Assembly: GCA_003152075.1 (NCBI GenBank)
Contig: PLZG01000098.1
Location: forward strand, 124,001 to 188,000
DNA: 64,000 nucleotides
Source: a candidate division FCPU426 bacterium
Lineage (GTDB): Bacteria; Oederibacteriota; Muellerivitia; Muellerivitales; Muellerivitaceae
Direction of reading: 5' to 3'
The position numbers and the translations under genes were made by a program. Below, one piece after another: positions 9,524-19,272 of the stretch; positions within the stretch are counted from its first letter, which is position 1, and each line of letters opens with the position of its first letter. The notes beneath the pieces are model-generated. The model did no database searches, was not told the DNA's origin, and saw nothing but the letters and a program-made list of their open reading frames with translations.

Positions 9524-10453
9524 ATGACTTCTCACCACCATGATCATGAAGGCCATTCTCAAAGCCATCCGGCGCTGAATCGGCGAGGCAGGATGCTTTG
9601 GGCTATTGGCATTACAGGGGTCGTGCTCGTTTTGGAAGCGGCAGGGGGTATTGTTTCTGGCTCTCTGGCCCTTTTGTCCGACGCGGGACACATGTTGACG
9701 GACCTGGCGGCCTTGATGATTTCCCTCACCGCCATGATCCTGGCGGCCCGGCCCGCCAGCTCAAAGCACACTTTTGGTTACGCCCGCCTCGAGGTCCTGG
9801 CGGCCTTGGGTAACGCCTTCACCTTTTTCCTGATGGTGGTGGGTGTCGGTTGGGAAGCAATCCAGAGGCTTTCCCACCCTTCCCTTCCCGATTGGAAGTC
9901 CATGGGCCTCATCGCGGCCATCGGGCTCCTGGCGAACATCCTTTCGGCCTGGTTCCTGCACGGCGCCGAGGAAGAGGACATCAATGTCAGGAGCGCCTGG
10001 GTGCATGTATTGGGGGACCTGGCTTCCTCGGTGGGAGTTCTGATCGGTGTGGCGGTCATAGCGCTTAAAGGTTGGACCTGGGTAGACCCGGTCCTGAGCT
10101 TGGGGATCGCCTTTCTTATCGCCCTGAGCGCTTTCAGGCTTTTTTGGAAAGCCCTGCATATTCTCTTGGAGTCCGCCCCAAAAGGGTTAACCGCCGAGAA
10201 AATCAACACGGTATTAACCCACGAGATTCCGGAAATCAAAGAAGTCCATCATGTCCATCTTTGGGAAGTGGGCTCAGGAGAAATTCACTTGACCGCCCAT
10301 TTGGTGGTGAAGGACCAGATGCTCAGCGATGGTTTAAAGGTCTTAAACAGCGCCTCCCAAGCCTTGAAGGACAAACTCGATATCGCGCACAGCACCTTCC
10401 AATTGGAATCGCCAGCCCGCATGCCGCTCAAGGGCCCCCAAACTCCCGACTAA
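9524..10453 (+). CDS. Cation diffusion facilitator, zinc/cadmium type
   Basis: 309 aa CzcD-like efflux protein that exports divalent metal in exchange for protons. The N-terminus is His-rich (SHHHDHEGHSQSH), typical of zinc transporters. Six membrane helices follow. The transport site is visible as HMLTD in TM2 (about 56-60) and HVLGD in TM5 (about 162-166), the HxxxD/HxxxD pattern of zinc/cadmium members. The cytoplasmic C-terminal domain contains HHVHLWEVGSGEIHLTAHL. Four bases separate it from addA, so they are probably co-transcribed although functionally unrelated. It converges with the minus-strand gene ending at 10463. Confidence 0.92.
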   Translation: MTSHHHDHEGHSQSHPALNRRGRMLWAIGITGVVLVLEAAGGIVSGSLALLSDAGHMLTDLAALMISLTAMILAARPASSKHTFGYARLEVLAALGNAFTFFLMVVGVGWEAIQRLSHPSLPDWKSMGLIAAIGLLANILSAWFLHGAEEEDINVRSAWVHVLGDLASSVGVLIGVAVIALKGWTWVDPVLSLGIAFLIALSAFRLFWKALHILLESAPKGLTAEKINTVLTHEIPEIKEVHHVHLWEVGSGEIHLTAHLVVKDQMLSDGLKVLNSASQALKDKLDIAHSTFQLESPARMPLKGPQTPD

Positions 10454-10462
10454 CCAGCGGTT

Positions 10463-12598
10463 TCAAGGAACTTTGCTTTTCTCCCAGGAAACCACCTGTT
10501 GGATTTCGTATTTCAGGAAGGGGTTTTCAGGGTTTTGGCTCAAGGCTTTCTCAAACATCCCTCTTGCCTCAGGGTATTTTCCCTCGGTCGCCAAAAGTCT
10601 TCCGAATTTCTCGCACAACACATAGTCTTGGCAGCTTTTTTCAAAGGAATCCTGGAATAACTTTGAAAATTTTTGCCAATTTGTCCCCGAATCCTCAGGG
10701 TGGAAGGATCTTTCCCAGGAATAATTGAATACTAACTTCTCGAAAAAAACAGACTGTAAAAATGGATCATCGGGGACAGCAGGATAGAAGTCTTCCATGT
10801 CTTTAAGAATTTTGGTCCTGGGGGTGCCGTTGGGGGTGTCCACGATTTCAAAGTCGATCCTTTGATAGGCCGAATAAAAATCCACCCATGCAGTGAAATC
10901 CCCGATCATGGAGGGCTGAATAGGAATCAAAGCCGTCCTATAACGGCTTGGGAAGCCCTTGGCATCTAATACTGGCGTTAACCATTTGCTTTGGGGAAAC
11001 CGTTTTGAAAGAAAGAAGGCGTAATGGTCACTTGTAAAAACAGCCGCCCATTTCAATCTTTCTAGTGGAAGGGGATGGTGAAAGATCGCGTTAAAGGGGT
11101 AAGTGAAATAAAGCAAGCCGTAACTGTCGTGGCTGTCGGGGACAAATTCCGAGAAGATCAAACCCGGTCCGGTTTGGGAGGAAAGCGACTTAAGCGCTTG
11201 ATAGCATTGTTGTTCCTCGGTAGGACGGGAATCCCCCGGCGGAAAGAGAAAACGTTGGAGGTCGACCCCGGCTGATAACAATAAAACTAAGGTCAAGACG
11301 GGAATTCTTTTGGAAGGCGTCAGGCGTAAAACCATGGAATGGATCCCCAAGGCGGTGATGGCCAATAAAAGGGGAAGGGCTAAAAGAATTCGGTGGAATT
11401 CGGTGCCGACGGACAAAAAGCCGGGTAGCAACGAAAGGACAAAGGCAAAAGCGAGGATTTTGCAAAGGGCATACCGGCGAAACCTGTAAAGTTCGATGGC
11501 CCCCAAGAAAAAAAACGAGCTTAAAAGGAAGTTTAAAAATCCGCCCCTGGTTTGAATCGACCCATGGCTTGAACGGTCATCCCAGAATAGGGCCGATATA
11601 TAATTTCCCACCGCCTCGAGTTGATCTCCCCAGGTGGGGATGTTTCTCCAGGCGGAAACTGCCAGGATGTGGCCACCATAACCTTCTTTTTGGACGGCGA
11701 TAAGGAAGGGAAGCATGGCGAGCAAAGAGGATAAAATAAAACATAAAACAGGCAAAAGGCCCTTGGGTTTTTTATTTAGAAAGATTCCGGTTACGACGAG
11801 AAACGTTAATAAATATAAAACCGGCCATGAAAAAAAAGTATAGGGCCCTAAACCAACGCAAAAACCCAAAGCACCAGACCAGATTAATGTGGATCGTTTA
11901 TCCGGGGCTTTCCATAAACGGGCGAGGAAGTAAAGGACCCCGCATTCCCAAAGCGGCATGAGCACACCCGGCAGTAGGGGTCTGGAGATTAACAGGGCCC
12001 AATAGCCAAAGCCTAGGAGAAAAAAAAGGATGAACGACAAGGATTGGGAGAAATAATGCCGGGCCGCGGCCCATCCAACCGCCACCGTCAAGGCAGAGAT
12101 CAAGATAGGCGGGAATTGGATAGCCAATAGGGGAGAGTTGAAAATTTTTAAGAACAGCCAGCACAAATAACTTAAGGTGCTCGGGTCCTGGCCCAGGGTG
12201 ACGAAAAATCTTAACTCCCATCGCTGAAGCCACTCGACGGCGTAAAGGGCCATCAGCGTGTCGTCCCCGCTGAGCCAAATTTTATCGTTTCCGAGTTTCC
12301 AAGAGCGGACCAGGAGCGCCAAAATCCCCAGAAACACCCAAAGCCAGCCGGGCGGGGAGGCATCGGCTTCCCATTCATAAATGGGCTTTTCCCCGGAAGG
12401 CGCGGCGGGGGCCGCAAAGCAAGCGAACCAGAAAACCAGGAACAGCAAAAGAATGACCCAAAATTTTTCTTGAAGGGAGAGCGGGACGTAAGTCAAAAGA
12501 AAGTTCAAGAAAACAAAGATTAATAAATAAATTAAGGGATTGTTTTTACCGGAAAGTCCCCTGGGATGGGTGACCGGGGTCAGCAAGCTCGGAGCCAC
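10463..12598 (-). CDS. GT-C glycosyltransferase-like membrane protein with C-terminal TPR (family copy 1)
   Basis: 711 aa from GTG 12598. One of eight paralogues in this window. About a dozen hydrophobic segments fill residues 20-450, followed by a soluble domain and a TPR-like end (EGKYPEARGMFEKAL). The first outer loop after the second helix reads RSWKLGNDKIWLSGDDT, with an acidic pair (Asp112-Asp113) where PMT/ArnT-type GT-C enzymes have their catalytic acids. A later GTEFHR matches the ExxR motif shared by all copies. By analogy it may move a sugar from a polyprenyl-phosphate donor on the outer face of the inner membrane; donor and acceptor are unknown. It is the most diverged copy. Its start overlaps the end of the small helical-bundle gene by 19 bases, suggesting coupling. 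Confidence 0.7.
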   Translation of the reverse strand: MAPSLLTPVTHPRGLSGKNNPLIYLLIFVFLNFLLTYVPLSLQEKFWVILLLFLVFWFACFAAPAAPSGEKPIYEWEADASPPGWLWVFLGILALLVRSWKLGNDKIWLSGDDTLMALYAVEWLQRWELRFFVTLGQDPSTLSYLCWLFLKIFNSPLLAIQFPPILISALTVAVGWAAARHYFSQSLSFILFFLLGFGYWALLISRPLLPGVLMPLWECGVLYFLARLWKAPDKRSTLIWSGALGFCVGLGPYTFFSWPVLYLLTFLVVTGIFLNKKPKGLLPVLCFILSSLLAMLPFLIAVQKEGYGGHILAVSAWRNIPTWGDQLEAVGNYISALFWDDRSSHGSIQTRGGFLNFLLSSFFFLGAIELYRFRRYALCKILAFAFVLSLLPGFLSVGTEFHRILLALPLLLAITALGIHSMVLRLTPSKRIPVLTLVLLLSAGVDLQRFLFPPGDSRPTEEQQCYQALKSLSSQTGPGLIFSEFVPDSHDSYGLLYFTYPFNAIFHHPLPLERLKWAAVFTSDHYAFFLSKRFPQSKWLTPVLDAKGFPSRYRTALIPIQPSMIGDFTAWVDFYSAYQRIDFEIVDTPNGTPRTKILKDMEDFYPAVPDDPFLQSVFFEKLVFNYSWERSFHPEDSGTNWQKFSKLFQDSFEKSCQDYVLCEKFGRLLATEGKYPEARGMFEKALSQNPENPFLKYEIQQVVSWEKSKVP

Positions 12599-12933
12599 TC
12601 TTCCAATTGCTTGCCAATGGAGTTCAGCCTTTTAACCCAACGGTCATGGAGCTCTTTCGAAAGCAGCGCCTTTCTCAAGCAGAGGTTCATCAAGGGCGGG
12701 CACTCGTGCACCAGTGAATTGGCTTCCTTCAAATGCTTTTGGGTGTTGAGGGCGCTGTGGGAGTCCTGGGCCTTTTGGACCTCCTGGGACAGGGCATGTA
12801 TCTGACGTTTCAAGCGGGCGACAGCCTCGTTCTTCAGGGCCCAAGGCAGGTGCTGGTAGGTCTTATTGATCTCACCGGCCAAGTCGTCGCATTGGGCCGC
12901 GAGGTTAACTTGCAAGAAATCCGAGGAAGCCAT
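12580..12933 (-). CDS. Small helical protein, four-helix-bundle (23S IVP/Avd-like)
   Basis: 117 aa, rich in Leu, Lys, Glu and Gln, with predicted long helices throughout. The pattern LPWALKNEAVARLKRQIHAL followed by a run of small/polar helix and a final KRLNSIGKQLEEWL resembles the four-helix-bundle family that includes 23S intervening-sequence proteins and the Avd accessory protein of diversity-generating retroelements. No reverse transcriptase or variable repeat is nearby, so an Avd role is not supported. AAGGA lies 8 bases before ATG 12933. It is sandwiched between two large GT-C/TPR genes, 9 bases after one and overlapping the next by 19. Function unknown; the family match is by eye and tentative. 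Confidence 0.6.
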   Translation of the reverse strand: MASSDFLQVNLAAQCDDLAGEINKTYQHLPWALKNEAVARLKRQIHALSQEVQKAQDSHSALNTQKHLKEANSLVHECPPLMNLCLRKALLSKELHDRWVKRLNSIGKQLEEWLRAC

Positions 12934-12942
12934 GCCGATTCC

Positions 12943-15054
12943 TTATTGAAGGTATTGAGCTGAGTTCGTCAAATTAAGCGGGGCCTTCAAGGCCATTTGA
13001 AAAGCCTTCTTCGCCTCGGGTTCATTGTGGCTCAAAAGTTCGAGAAATCCCAGGTGGTTATAGAGGTGGGCGGAAGGATACCCCCTGGACAACGCCTGTC
13101 GCAAGGATTGAATGGCTAGGTCAAGCATTTGCTTCCCTGATCTGTCTTCGGGCGCCGTTCGAGCCAGTAAAAAGCTTTCTTTTAAGTATAAATCTGAAAT
13201 TTTTTCCCCGAGACAGGAAATTAAAAAGGGGTCTTTTTCAAAAGAGAATTGGGCCTGGTTTAAATCGGAAAGAATCTCCGAATAAGATTGTCCGCCGGTA
13301 AGGGATAAATACCGGTCGATGGCGGGATTTAAAGATCGATCCGCTTGCCACCAGCCCCGGAAAATTTCTCGGTTGTCTGGCTTTATCGCGACTATCCACA
13401 ACATCCACCCCCCGTCCGAGGGGTTTAAATCGGAAGAAAGCGCGAATGCCTCACCCGGCCCGAAACGACCCTCCAGAAAAGGCCTATAGTTCACGTTGGT
13501 TAACAGGGCTACCCACCGGGCATTCTCGAAAGCCAGATTGGGATTTTCAACGGTGTTAAAAGAGTAGGTGGCAATGGATAGGCTTTGGTCGTAAAAACCC
13601 GACATGAAATTGGAAAATACCAAGCCTGGGCCATCCTCGTTCGCCCTTTTAACCAAGTGACCATAGGCCCGATATCGATCAATGGATTTGGAATAGCCTT
13701 TCCAATTATCCGTGGAATCCCAAAGGTTGTGGTAACGGATACTTAAATGGTAAAAATCCAAAGAGAAGGAAATGGACAGGAAAAGGACAAGGAGAATGGT
13801 CCGATAGGGAATGGATTTTTCCTCCAAGAGCCGTTGGAATCCCACCGCTGAAATGACCAAGAGGATGGGCAAGACAGTGAGAATCCGAAGGGGCTCACAT
13901 TCCTTGGTCAAAAGTCCCGGTAAGAAGGAAAACAGCAAGGCGAACCCCAGCCAACGGTTCAAGGGATTTTTCAAATTTCCCCCCATCACCAAAAGCCCCA
14001 CGAAGAAGATCGAACTCATTATTGGATTCATTTCCCCGCCGAAAACCGGTTGAAAGGTATAGGCCTTGGGATCCAATCCCCAAAATAGCGATGAAATATA
14101 AGAAAGGGATATCCGGGCCTGTTCACTGGGGGGAATGGGTTGGTGGAAAGCCCATAGGTGCTTAAAAGAAAGCCCTGAGTTTCCCCCGATGGCGGCCCAA
14201 ATAAGCGGGAGAAGGAAAAGGCCGCAGGGGACCAGGAAACGCCCTAAATTTTTTAAAGACTTCGGGACCCAAAGAACCACCAGGGTTAAAAGGACCAGGG
14301 GCGCGAAAGCGATCCAATGAAGGCCGGTGTAAAAGCCCAGTCCGGTGGCGCCGCCTAAAATCCATGTCCACTTTCCTTGCTGGGGAAGGCCGCGAGCGTT
14401 AACGCATTTACCGAGCAGGAATAAGACCACGCATTCCCAGAAAAGGACCAATATGGCCATCAGGGAGAATCGTCCCATGAACAGGGCCCAGAAACCAAAA
14501 GCCATTCCGAATGTCACCAGAAAGGAAAAGGATTTTGAGAAAAACTGGCGGGCCGCCCCGTAAGTGAAGGGAAGGGTCAAGGCCGAAAGAAGCGCGGGGA
14601 AAAACCAAAGGGTTCCGAGAGAAACCCCGAAACACTTGAAAAAAAGTCCCAGGCCCCAAAGGTAGGCCGGGGGACTCTGGCTACCCTCGTAAAACATCCG
14701 TGAGTCCCACTTTTGGGAAAGGCTCATTCCGTAATAACCGGTGGTAGCCTCGTCATAGTGGGGCCAGACGGTCAGCGTTGTGAGATGGTAAAAACGAACC
14801 ACAATGGCCAGAAATCCAAAGCCCACCCAAACCCAAATAGGGGGACTTGGAAAAGACTCAACCAGGAAAGGGGGTTTGGAGGAGAGAGGGGTGGTCAGGA
14901 GCACCACCAGGAAGGGTAAGGCCAAACCGAATAAACCCACCCAAAGTTTTGTTTCCAAGCCCCAAGAGGCATAGGAGAGCCCAAAGTTCGCGGCGAGGAA
15001 AAAACTTAAATAAAGGGGCAATGGAATGATCATCAAAGAAGTCTTTGACTTCAT
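12943..15054 (-). CDS. GT-C glycosyltransferase-like membrane protein with C-terminal TPR (family copy 2)
   Basis: 703 aa. The reading frame extends to 15159, but ATG 15054 is chosen: it forms an ATGA overlap with the stop of the upstream copy and has AAGGA 6 bases upstream. Hydrophobic helices span about residues 12-450. The first outer loop has RFYHLTTLTVWPHYDEATTG with Asp101-Glu102, the acidic pair expected for GT-C enzymes. The ExxR motif is in KECEPLRIL. The soluble C-terminal half contains AYGHLVKRAN and VATYSF-like family blocks, then a TPR unit (HLYNHLGFLELLSHNEPEAKKAFQMAL, key residues LG, A, A). Likely inner-membrane, with the C-terminal part outside the cytoplasm. Confidence 0.75.
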   Translation of the reverse strand: MKSKTSLMIIPLPLYLSFFLAANFGLSYASWGLETKLWVGLFGLALPFLVVLLTTPLSSKPPFLVESFPSPPIWVWVGFGFLAIVVRFYHLTTLTVWPHYDEATTGYYGMSLSQKWDSRMFYEGSQSPPAYLWGLGLFFKCFGVSLGTLWFFPALLSALTLPFTYGAARQFFSKSFSFLVTFGMAFGFWALFMGRFSLMAILVLFWECVVLFLLGKCVNARGLPQQGKWTWILGGATGLGFYTGLHWIAFAPLVLLTLVVLWVPKSLKNLGRFLVPCGLFLLPLIWAAIGGNSGLSFKHLWAFHQPIPPSEQARISLSYISSLFWGLDPKAYTFQPVFGGEMNPIMSSIFFVGLLVMGGNLKNPLNRWLGFALLFSFLPGLLTKECEPLRILTVLPILLVISAVGFQRLLEEKSIPYRTILLVLFLSISFSLDFYHLSIRYHNLWDSTDNWKGYSKSIDRYRAYGHLVKRANEDGPGLVFSNFMSGFYDQSLSIATYSFNTVENPNLAFENARWVALLTNVNYRPFLEGRFGPGEAFALSSDLNPSDGGWMLWIVAIKPDNREIFRGWWQADRSLNPAIDRYLSLTGGQSYSEILSDLNQAQFSFEKDPFLISCLGEKISDLYLKESFLLARTAPEDRSGKQMLDLAIQSLRQALSRGYPSAHLYNHLGFLELLSHNEPEAKKAFQMALKAPLNLTNSAQYLQ

Positions 15055-17147
15055 GGAAGTTCCTTTAAGAGTTGGCTGGAATTGGTCAAGTCCAGCGGGG
15101 CCCTTTGGGCGCGTTGAAAGGCTTGGCGAGCCTCGGACCAATGATGGTCCATCCACCAATAGGTTCCTAAGGCATGGAACAAATGGGCGGAGGGATAACC
15201 TAACTTTAATCCCTGCTGAACGGCTTGGATGGAGGCGGAGTGATCAGGGGCGGGCACTTTCAGTTCATTATCGGCCATTTTCTCCCAAAAGCAGGATTCC
15301 AAAAAGGGATCGTCCTTGAAATGGGGATAGGCGGCGGCTAATTGGTCCAACACCGGCTTAAAAGATTCCCCGGCGGCGTAGGAAAGGCATTGGTCGATGA
15401 AGGGCTTTAGTGACTTGGTGGCTTCCTCCCAATGCTCCAATGTTTCCCGACGGCCTGTCGTGGGCATCATCCAAAGCATGAACCCCCCGTTGGGTCGGGT
15501 GGGCTCCTTGGAAAGGAAATAAGCCTCACCGTCGGGAAAACGCTTGGCCAGAAAGGGTTTATAGCCCGCGTTCACGACCACAGCCGACCAGGAAGCCTTA
15601 TCCACAGCAACAATGGGATTTTCCGCAGCGTTAAAACCATAAACCGCGATGGGCAAGGTCTCATCACAAAATCCCGGCACAAAATCCGAAAAGACCAGGC
15701 CGGGGCCCGAAGTTTTCGTTTTTTTCTCCAGGATTTGATAGGCATTAAAACTTTCCACTGATTTTAAATAGGGATGCCAAAGGGTTGGGGTTTGGCAGAT
15801 TTGTTGATAGGGGCCCGCTAAGTGATAGAAATCTAGTCCAAAGGAAATAAGCAACATAGCGCCCGCCAAAATCGCAGCCCGATGGGGTTTGAAGAAAGCT
15901 AAGAGCTCCCTTAAGGCCAGCAGACAAAAAAGAGGGATGATCAAAATCGCGGGAACCATGCGGAAAGGTTCCATGGATTTAGTCAGGAGAGCGGGAGCGA
16001 GAGTAAGAAAGAACGCCGCCAAAAGCCATTGATTTAATGCCGAGGAACGCTTTTGAATCGCGAGAATGAAACCCAGGAAAAAAAGCGCTCCTAGAATAGG
16101 ATTAAAAAAGCCACCCCAAACAGGACGGTAGGAATGAACGGAATCCTCTAATCCCCAAAAGAGTTCTGATAAATAAGAGAGAGAGACCCGGATTTGATCC
16201 ATCAGCGGCATTCTTTCCGAAAAAGCCCAGAGGGAACCTAGGTAATGACCGAAACCTTCCTTGGCCGCGCCCACTGCTAAAGGCGCCACCATTACCAGGC
16301 TGGCCAAGAGAAAGGAGGCTAAGTGGGATTTTTTCCCCTGTTGAAAAGAGAAAACCAAAACCGCAAGACCTATCGCGGCCGCGACGGGAGCCCAAGAAAG
16401 ATAGGTATAAAAGCCCGCCCCGGTAACCAAGCCGAGAACCAAACTCCACTTTTGCTTTTGTTTTTTGGGAGCTTTTAAAAATATTCCGAGGATGAATAGG
16501 GTTAAACATCCCCAGGCGGGGACGAGAACCGGGTGAACCGAGTATCTGGCCAAATAAACCGGCCAAAAACCCGTGGCCATCAGGAAAGCCGCCAGAAAAG
16601 AAAGGGACCTCGAAAAAAACCTCCGGGCCGCCCAATAGCTTAAGGGAACGGTCGCCAGGGAAACCAAAGCGGGAAAAAGCCAGAGAGTTGTCAAGGAAGG
16701 GCCGAATAACCGGAAAAGCAGGTTCATGCCCCAAACGTAACCCCGGGGAGCCTCGCTACTACCATAAAAAAGCCCTCCGGTCCATTTTTGGAAGAGTTCT
16801 AGCGCCACATAGCCATTGACCCCTTCCTCATAACCCGGCCAGACGGATAAAGTGCTAAGTTTGTAGAAACGCGTAAAAACCGCAAGCGTTCCGACCAGGA
16901 ACCAAATTCCCGGTGGAATTGGCGGGAGAAAGTTATCCTGGGTCGGACTTTTAGGATCGCTCGGCCTGAGAAAGATCAAAGCGATTAGGCCCGGTAGCAA
17001 TATTCCCGCCAGGATGATCCATAACCGGAATTCCAGGGAGAAATGTCCAAAGGAAATAAGGGTGTTGGAAACAAGGAAAGTGAGAAAAAATCCCCAGTTA
17101 TTTATTTTCAAGAAGGGAAAAGATCCGCGGCCCAATTTTTTTGTCAT
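15051..17147 (-). CDS. GT-C glycosyltransferase-like membrane protein with C-terminal TPR (family copy 3)
   Basis: 698 aa. Start ATG 17147 overlaps the upstream stop as ATGA, and its own stop overlaps the next start the same way, so translation of the run is coupled. The membrane core is residues 20-450. The first outer loop reads RFYKLSTLSVWPGYEEGVNG: the acidic pair is Glu107-Glu108 instead of Asp-Glu, a change that may matter if the pair is catalytic. The ExxR motif lies in KSMEPFRMVP. The C-terminal soluble domain carries the family block YGFNAAENPIVAVDKASW and a TPR end (HLFHALGTYWWMDHHWSEAR). Substrate unknown. Confidence 0.75.
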   Translation of the reverse strand: MTKKLGRGSFPFLKINNWGFFLTFLVSNTLISFGHFSLEFRLWIILAGILLPGLIALIFLRPSDPKSPTQDNFLPPIPPGIWFLVGTLAVFTRFYKLSTLSVWPGYEEGVNGYVALELFQKWTGGLFYGSSEAPRGYVWGMNLLFRLFGPSLTTLWLFPALVSLATVPLSYWAARRFFSRSLSFLAAFLMATGFWPVYLARYSVHPVLVPAWGCLTLFILGIFLKAPKKQKQKWSLVLGLVTGAGFYTYLSWAPVAAAIGLAVLVFSFQQGKKSHLASFLLASLVMVAPLAVGAAKEGFGHYLGSLWAFSERMPLMDQIRVSLSYLSELFWGLEDSVHSYRPVWGGFFNPILGALFFLGFILAIQKRSSALNQWLLAAFFLTLAPALLTKSMEPFRMVPAILIIPLFCLLALRELLAFFKPHRAAILAGAMLLISFGLDFYHLAGPYQQICQTPTLWHPYLKSVESFNAYQILEKKTKTSGPGLVFSDFVPGFCDETLPIAVYGFNAAENPIVAVDKASWSAVVVNAGYKPFLAKRFPDGEAYFLSKEPTRPNGGFMLWMMPTTGRRETLEHWEEATKSLKPFIDQCLSYAAGESFKPVLDQLAAAYPHFKDDPFLESCFWEKMADNELKVPAPDHSASIQAVQQGLKLGYPSAHLFHALGTYWWMDHHWSEARQAFQRAQRAPLDLTNSSQLLKELP

Positions 17148-19258
17148 TGAAGTGGGGTCTTTCTTAAATTATCTAAGGCATTGGTATGGTTCATCGGGGA
17201 GTGAATCGCCGCTTCAAAGGATTCCCGGGCCTTGGCATAGTTTCCCTGAGTGAACCAAAATACACCTAAATCATTATAAAGATGAGCAGCCGGATAACCC
17301 TGGGTAATGGCATGTTTCAAAGCGTTAAGGGCTTCGAATTTGTCGCTATTGGACATGGCGTTGAAGAAAATTCTTTCTTCCAAACAAGACAACAAAAATG
17401 GGTCGGAACCCGCCAAAGGACGGATTTCCAAAAGGTCATCCAAAATGGCGCGGTTGGATTTTCCAAATGCCTGGTTAATAGTGGTGGAAGTGAAGGAGTG
17501 AAGCGCCTGGTTAAAATTTAAGCATGCCTTAAGGAAACTACTGTCTGAAAAAGAACTTGTTGGAAAGATGCCTAAAACTAAGGTTTCCTCAGGGTCCGAA
17601 GGACCAATGGACAGGTCAAACCACTGGGACGAGGGAAAGTGTTTCCCCAAAAAAGGACTATAGTTGATATTTGTCACAAATCCGAACCAGGAAGGCGGAT
17701 TTAACGAGAGTTTGGGGTTTCGTTCGGCGTTAAAGGGGTAGGTTGCCAAGAGCAATATTGGATTGAAGGCCGTTGACTCAAATTCTGTCAAAATTATACC
17801 CGGGCCTTTTTGCAAAGCAGTTTTTTTAATTATTTGATAAGCCTTCCATCGGTCGAGTGATTTGGTGAAGTGGGTTTGATTCGTGACTGAATAACAAGCC
17901 TGGTGGTACGGGCCCAACAGGTGATAAAAATCAAAGCCCGCGGAAACCATCAGTAAGCCCATCAGTACGGCCCATCTTCGGCGAAAAGTAATCCGAAGCA
18001 ATAGGGAAAAAATCCCAAAAACCGAAAGACCAATTAGAAAGGGCAGCTCCAAAATTGCCCGAAACATTTCCACCTCTTGGGTCAACCAAGCCGGCAAAAT
18101 AAACAAAAACAAACAAATTCCCGCGCAAATACTAAAACCCGTCCGACGCCAACGGACTAATTCGACGAACCCTATGAGAGAAAGGGAACCTGTTAAAGGA
18201 TTTAAAAAACCGCCCCAAAATGGTTTATAAGAAAAGCGGGATGATTCAAATCCCCAAAGAAAACCACGAATATAATCCCAACAGATTTTCCATTGTGCTA
18301 ACCAGGAACCATTTTTTTGAAAAGCCCAAAGCATTGAAAGATAGCTTCCCGGTTTTTCGCGGATACCGGCCAATAATAAGGGGGTTGTGATCAGGAGAAT
18401 CGGAAGTAAAAACCATCCCAAAGCTAAAAAACGCTTGGAAGGTTGCCGCGCGATTTTATAACCAACTATGAAAAGAACAACAAGAGCCACCAGCGGCCAT
18501 TGAAGATAGACATAAAATCCGGTTCCCGTAATCAAGCCCAGGTATAAAGCTGTTCGATTTTGTTCCTTGCTGGATTTGGCTTTCAAGAAAAGTCCCGTCA
18601 GAAGAAAAGCCGCCAGTTCCCAAACCAAAAGCAATCCTGTGGGAATACAAAATCTTCCGAGGTAAAAGGGCCAAAAGCCTAAAGCGAAGAGTGAGGCATA
18701 GAGGCACGCGAAAGAACGGCTAAAGAAAATCCATCCCACCCCGAAAGCCACGGGAATCGCGAGAGTGGAAAGGACCGCAGGAAAAGACCAAAGGGTGTCT
18801 AGGGAAGGCCCCATCAGTTTGAAATATCCCCCCAAGAGCCAACAAAAAAGCGGGGGAACTTGTGTGGCACCATAAAAAAAGTGCCAGATACCTTTTTCCG
18901 CCAATTCCAAAGCGTAAAAACCGAACCAAGACTCATCCATTGTGGGTATGCCCGAAAGGCTGGTTAATTTATAAAACCGGATGAAAAGGGCGAGTAAACC
19001 CACACCTATCGCCAAACTCCAGTGAAAAGATGGAAATAGATCTTGGGTGAGGGGAAATTTTTCATTTAATTGAGGTGAAGAAATGGAAACAAAAGCCAAG
19101 CTCAAGGGAAGAAGGAGGCCCAGTATTCCAAGCCATAATTGAGTTTGAAGGGATAAGGAAAAATATGAAAGCAAAAGATTCATGGCGAGAAAAATTAAAA
19201 AATAAACCCAAGGGTTAAACGGCAGGGCGAGGTTAAAGAGATTGGAGCGTTTGGCCAT
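17144..19258 (-). CDS. GT-C glycosyltransferase-like membrane protein with C-terminal TPR (family copy 4, first of the coupled run)
   Basis: 704 aa from ATG 19258 (a GTG lies just before it at 19261). No ribosome site is seen, but TAAAAT sits 8 bases upstream, so the mRNA may begin at the start codon. The first outer loop is RFYKLTSLSGIPTMDESWFG with Asp108-Glu109. The ExxR motif is in QEVEMFRAI. The C-terminal part has TYPFNAERNPKLSLNPPSW and a TPR-like repeat (HLYNDLGVFWFTQGNYAKAR). The next gene starts inside its stop codon (ATGA). It is one of the better conserved family members and is a good reference for aligning the others. Confidence 0.77.
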   Translation of the reverse strand: MAKRSNLFNLALPFNPWVYFLIFLAMNLLLSYFSLSLQTQLWLGILGLLLPLSLAFVSISSPQLNEKFPLTQDLFPSFHWSLAIGVGLLALFIRFYKLTSLSGIPTMDESWFGFYALELAEKGIWHFFYGATQVPPLFCWLLGGYFKLMGPSLDTLWSFPAVLSTLAIPVAFGVGWIFFSRSFACLYASLFALGFWPFYLGRFCIPTGLLLVWELAAFLLTGLFLKAKSSKEQNRTALYLGLITGTGFYVYLQWPLVALVVLFIVGYKIARQPSKRFLALGWFLLPILLITTPLLLAGIREKPGSYLSMLWAFQKNGSWLAQWKICWDYIRGFLWGFESSRFSYKPFWGGFLNPLTGSLSLIGFVELVRWRRTGFSICAGICLFLFILPAWLTQEVEMFRAILELPFLIGLSVFGIFSLLLRITFRRRWAVLMGLLMVSAGFDFYHLLGPYHQACYSVTNQTHFTKSLDRWKAYQIIKKTALQKGPGIILTEFESTAFNPILLLATYPFNAERNPKLSLNPPSWFGFVTNINYSPFLGKHFPSSQWFDLSIGPSDPEETLVLGIFPTSSFSDSSFLKACLNFNQALHSFTSTTINQAFGKSNRAILDDLLEIRPLAGSDPFLLSCLEERIFFNAMSNSDKFEALNALKHAITQGYPAAHLYNDLGVFWFTQGNYAKARESFEAAIHSPMNHTNALDNLRKTPLQ

Positions 19259-19266
19259 CACAAATC

Positions 19267-19272
19267 ATTTTA
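19267..19272 (-). promoter_or_regulatory. Predicted -10 box (TAAAAT) for copy 4, leaderless arrangement
   Basis: TAAAAT on the minus strand ends 8 bases before ATG 19258. Transcription normally starts about 6-8 bases after a -10 box, which would place the 5' end at the start codon. No purine-rich ribosome site is present. Inference from spacing only. Confidence 0.5.

Noticed and set aside
12580-12933. Diversity-generating retroelement (Avd-like protein)
   Set aside because: No reverse transcriptase, template repeat or variable repeat is present; only the bundle-like protein is seen.
15055-15159. N-terminal extension of GT-C/TPR copy 2
   Set aside because: It overlaps the upstream copy by over 100 bases, lacks hydrophobic family sequence, and ATG 15054 has both an ATGA overlap and AAGGA.
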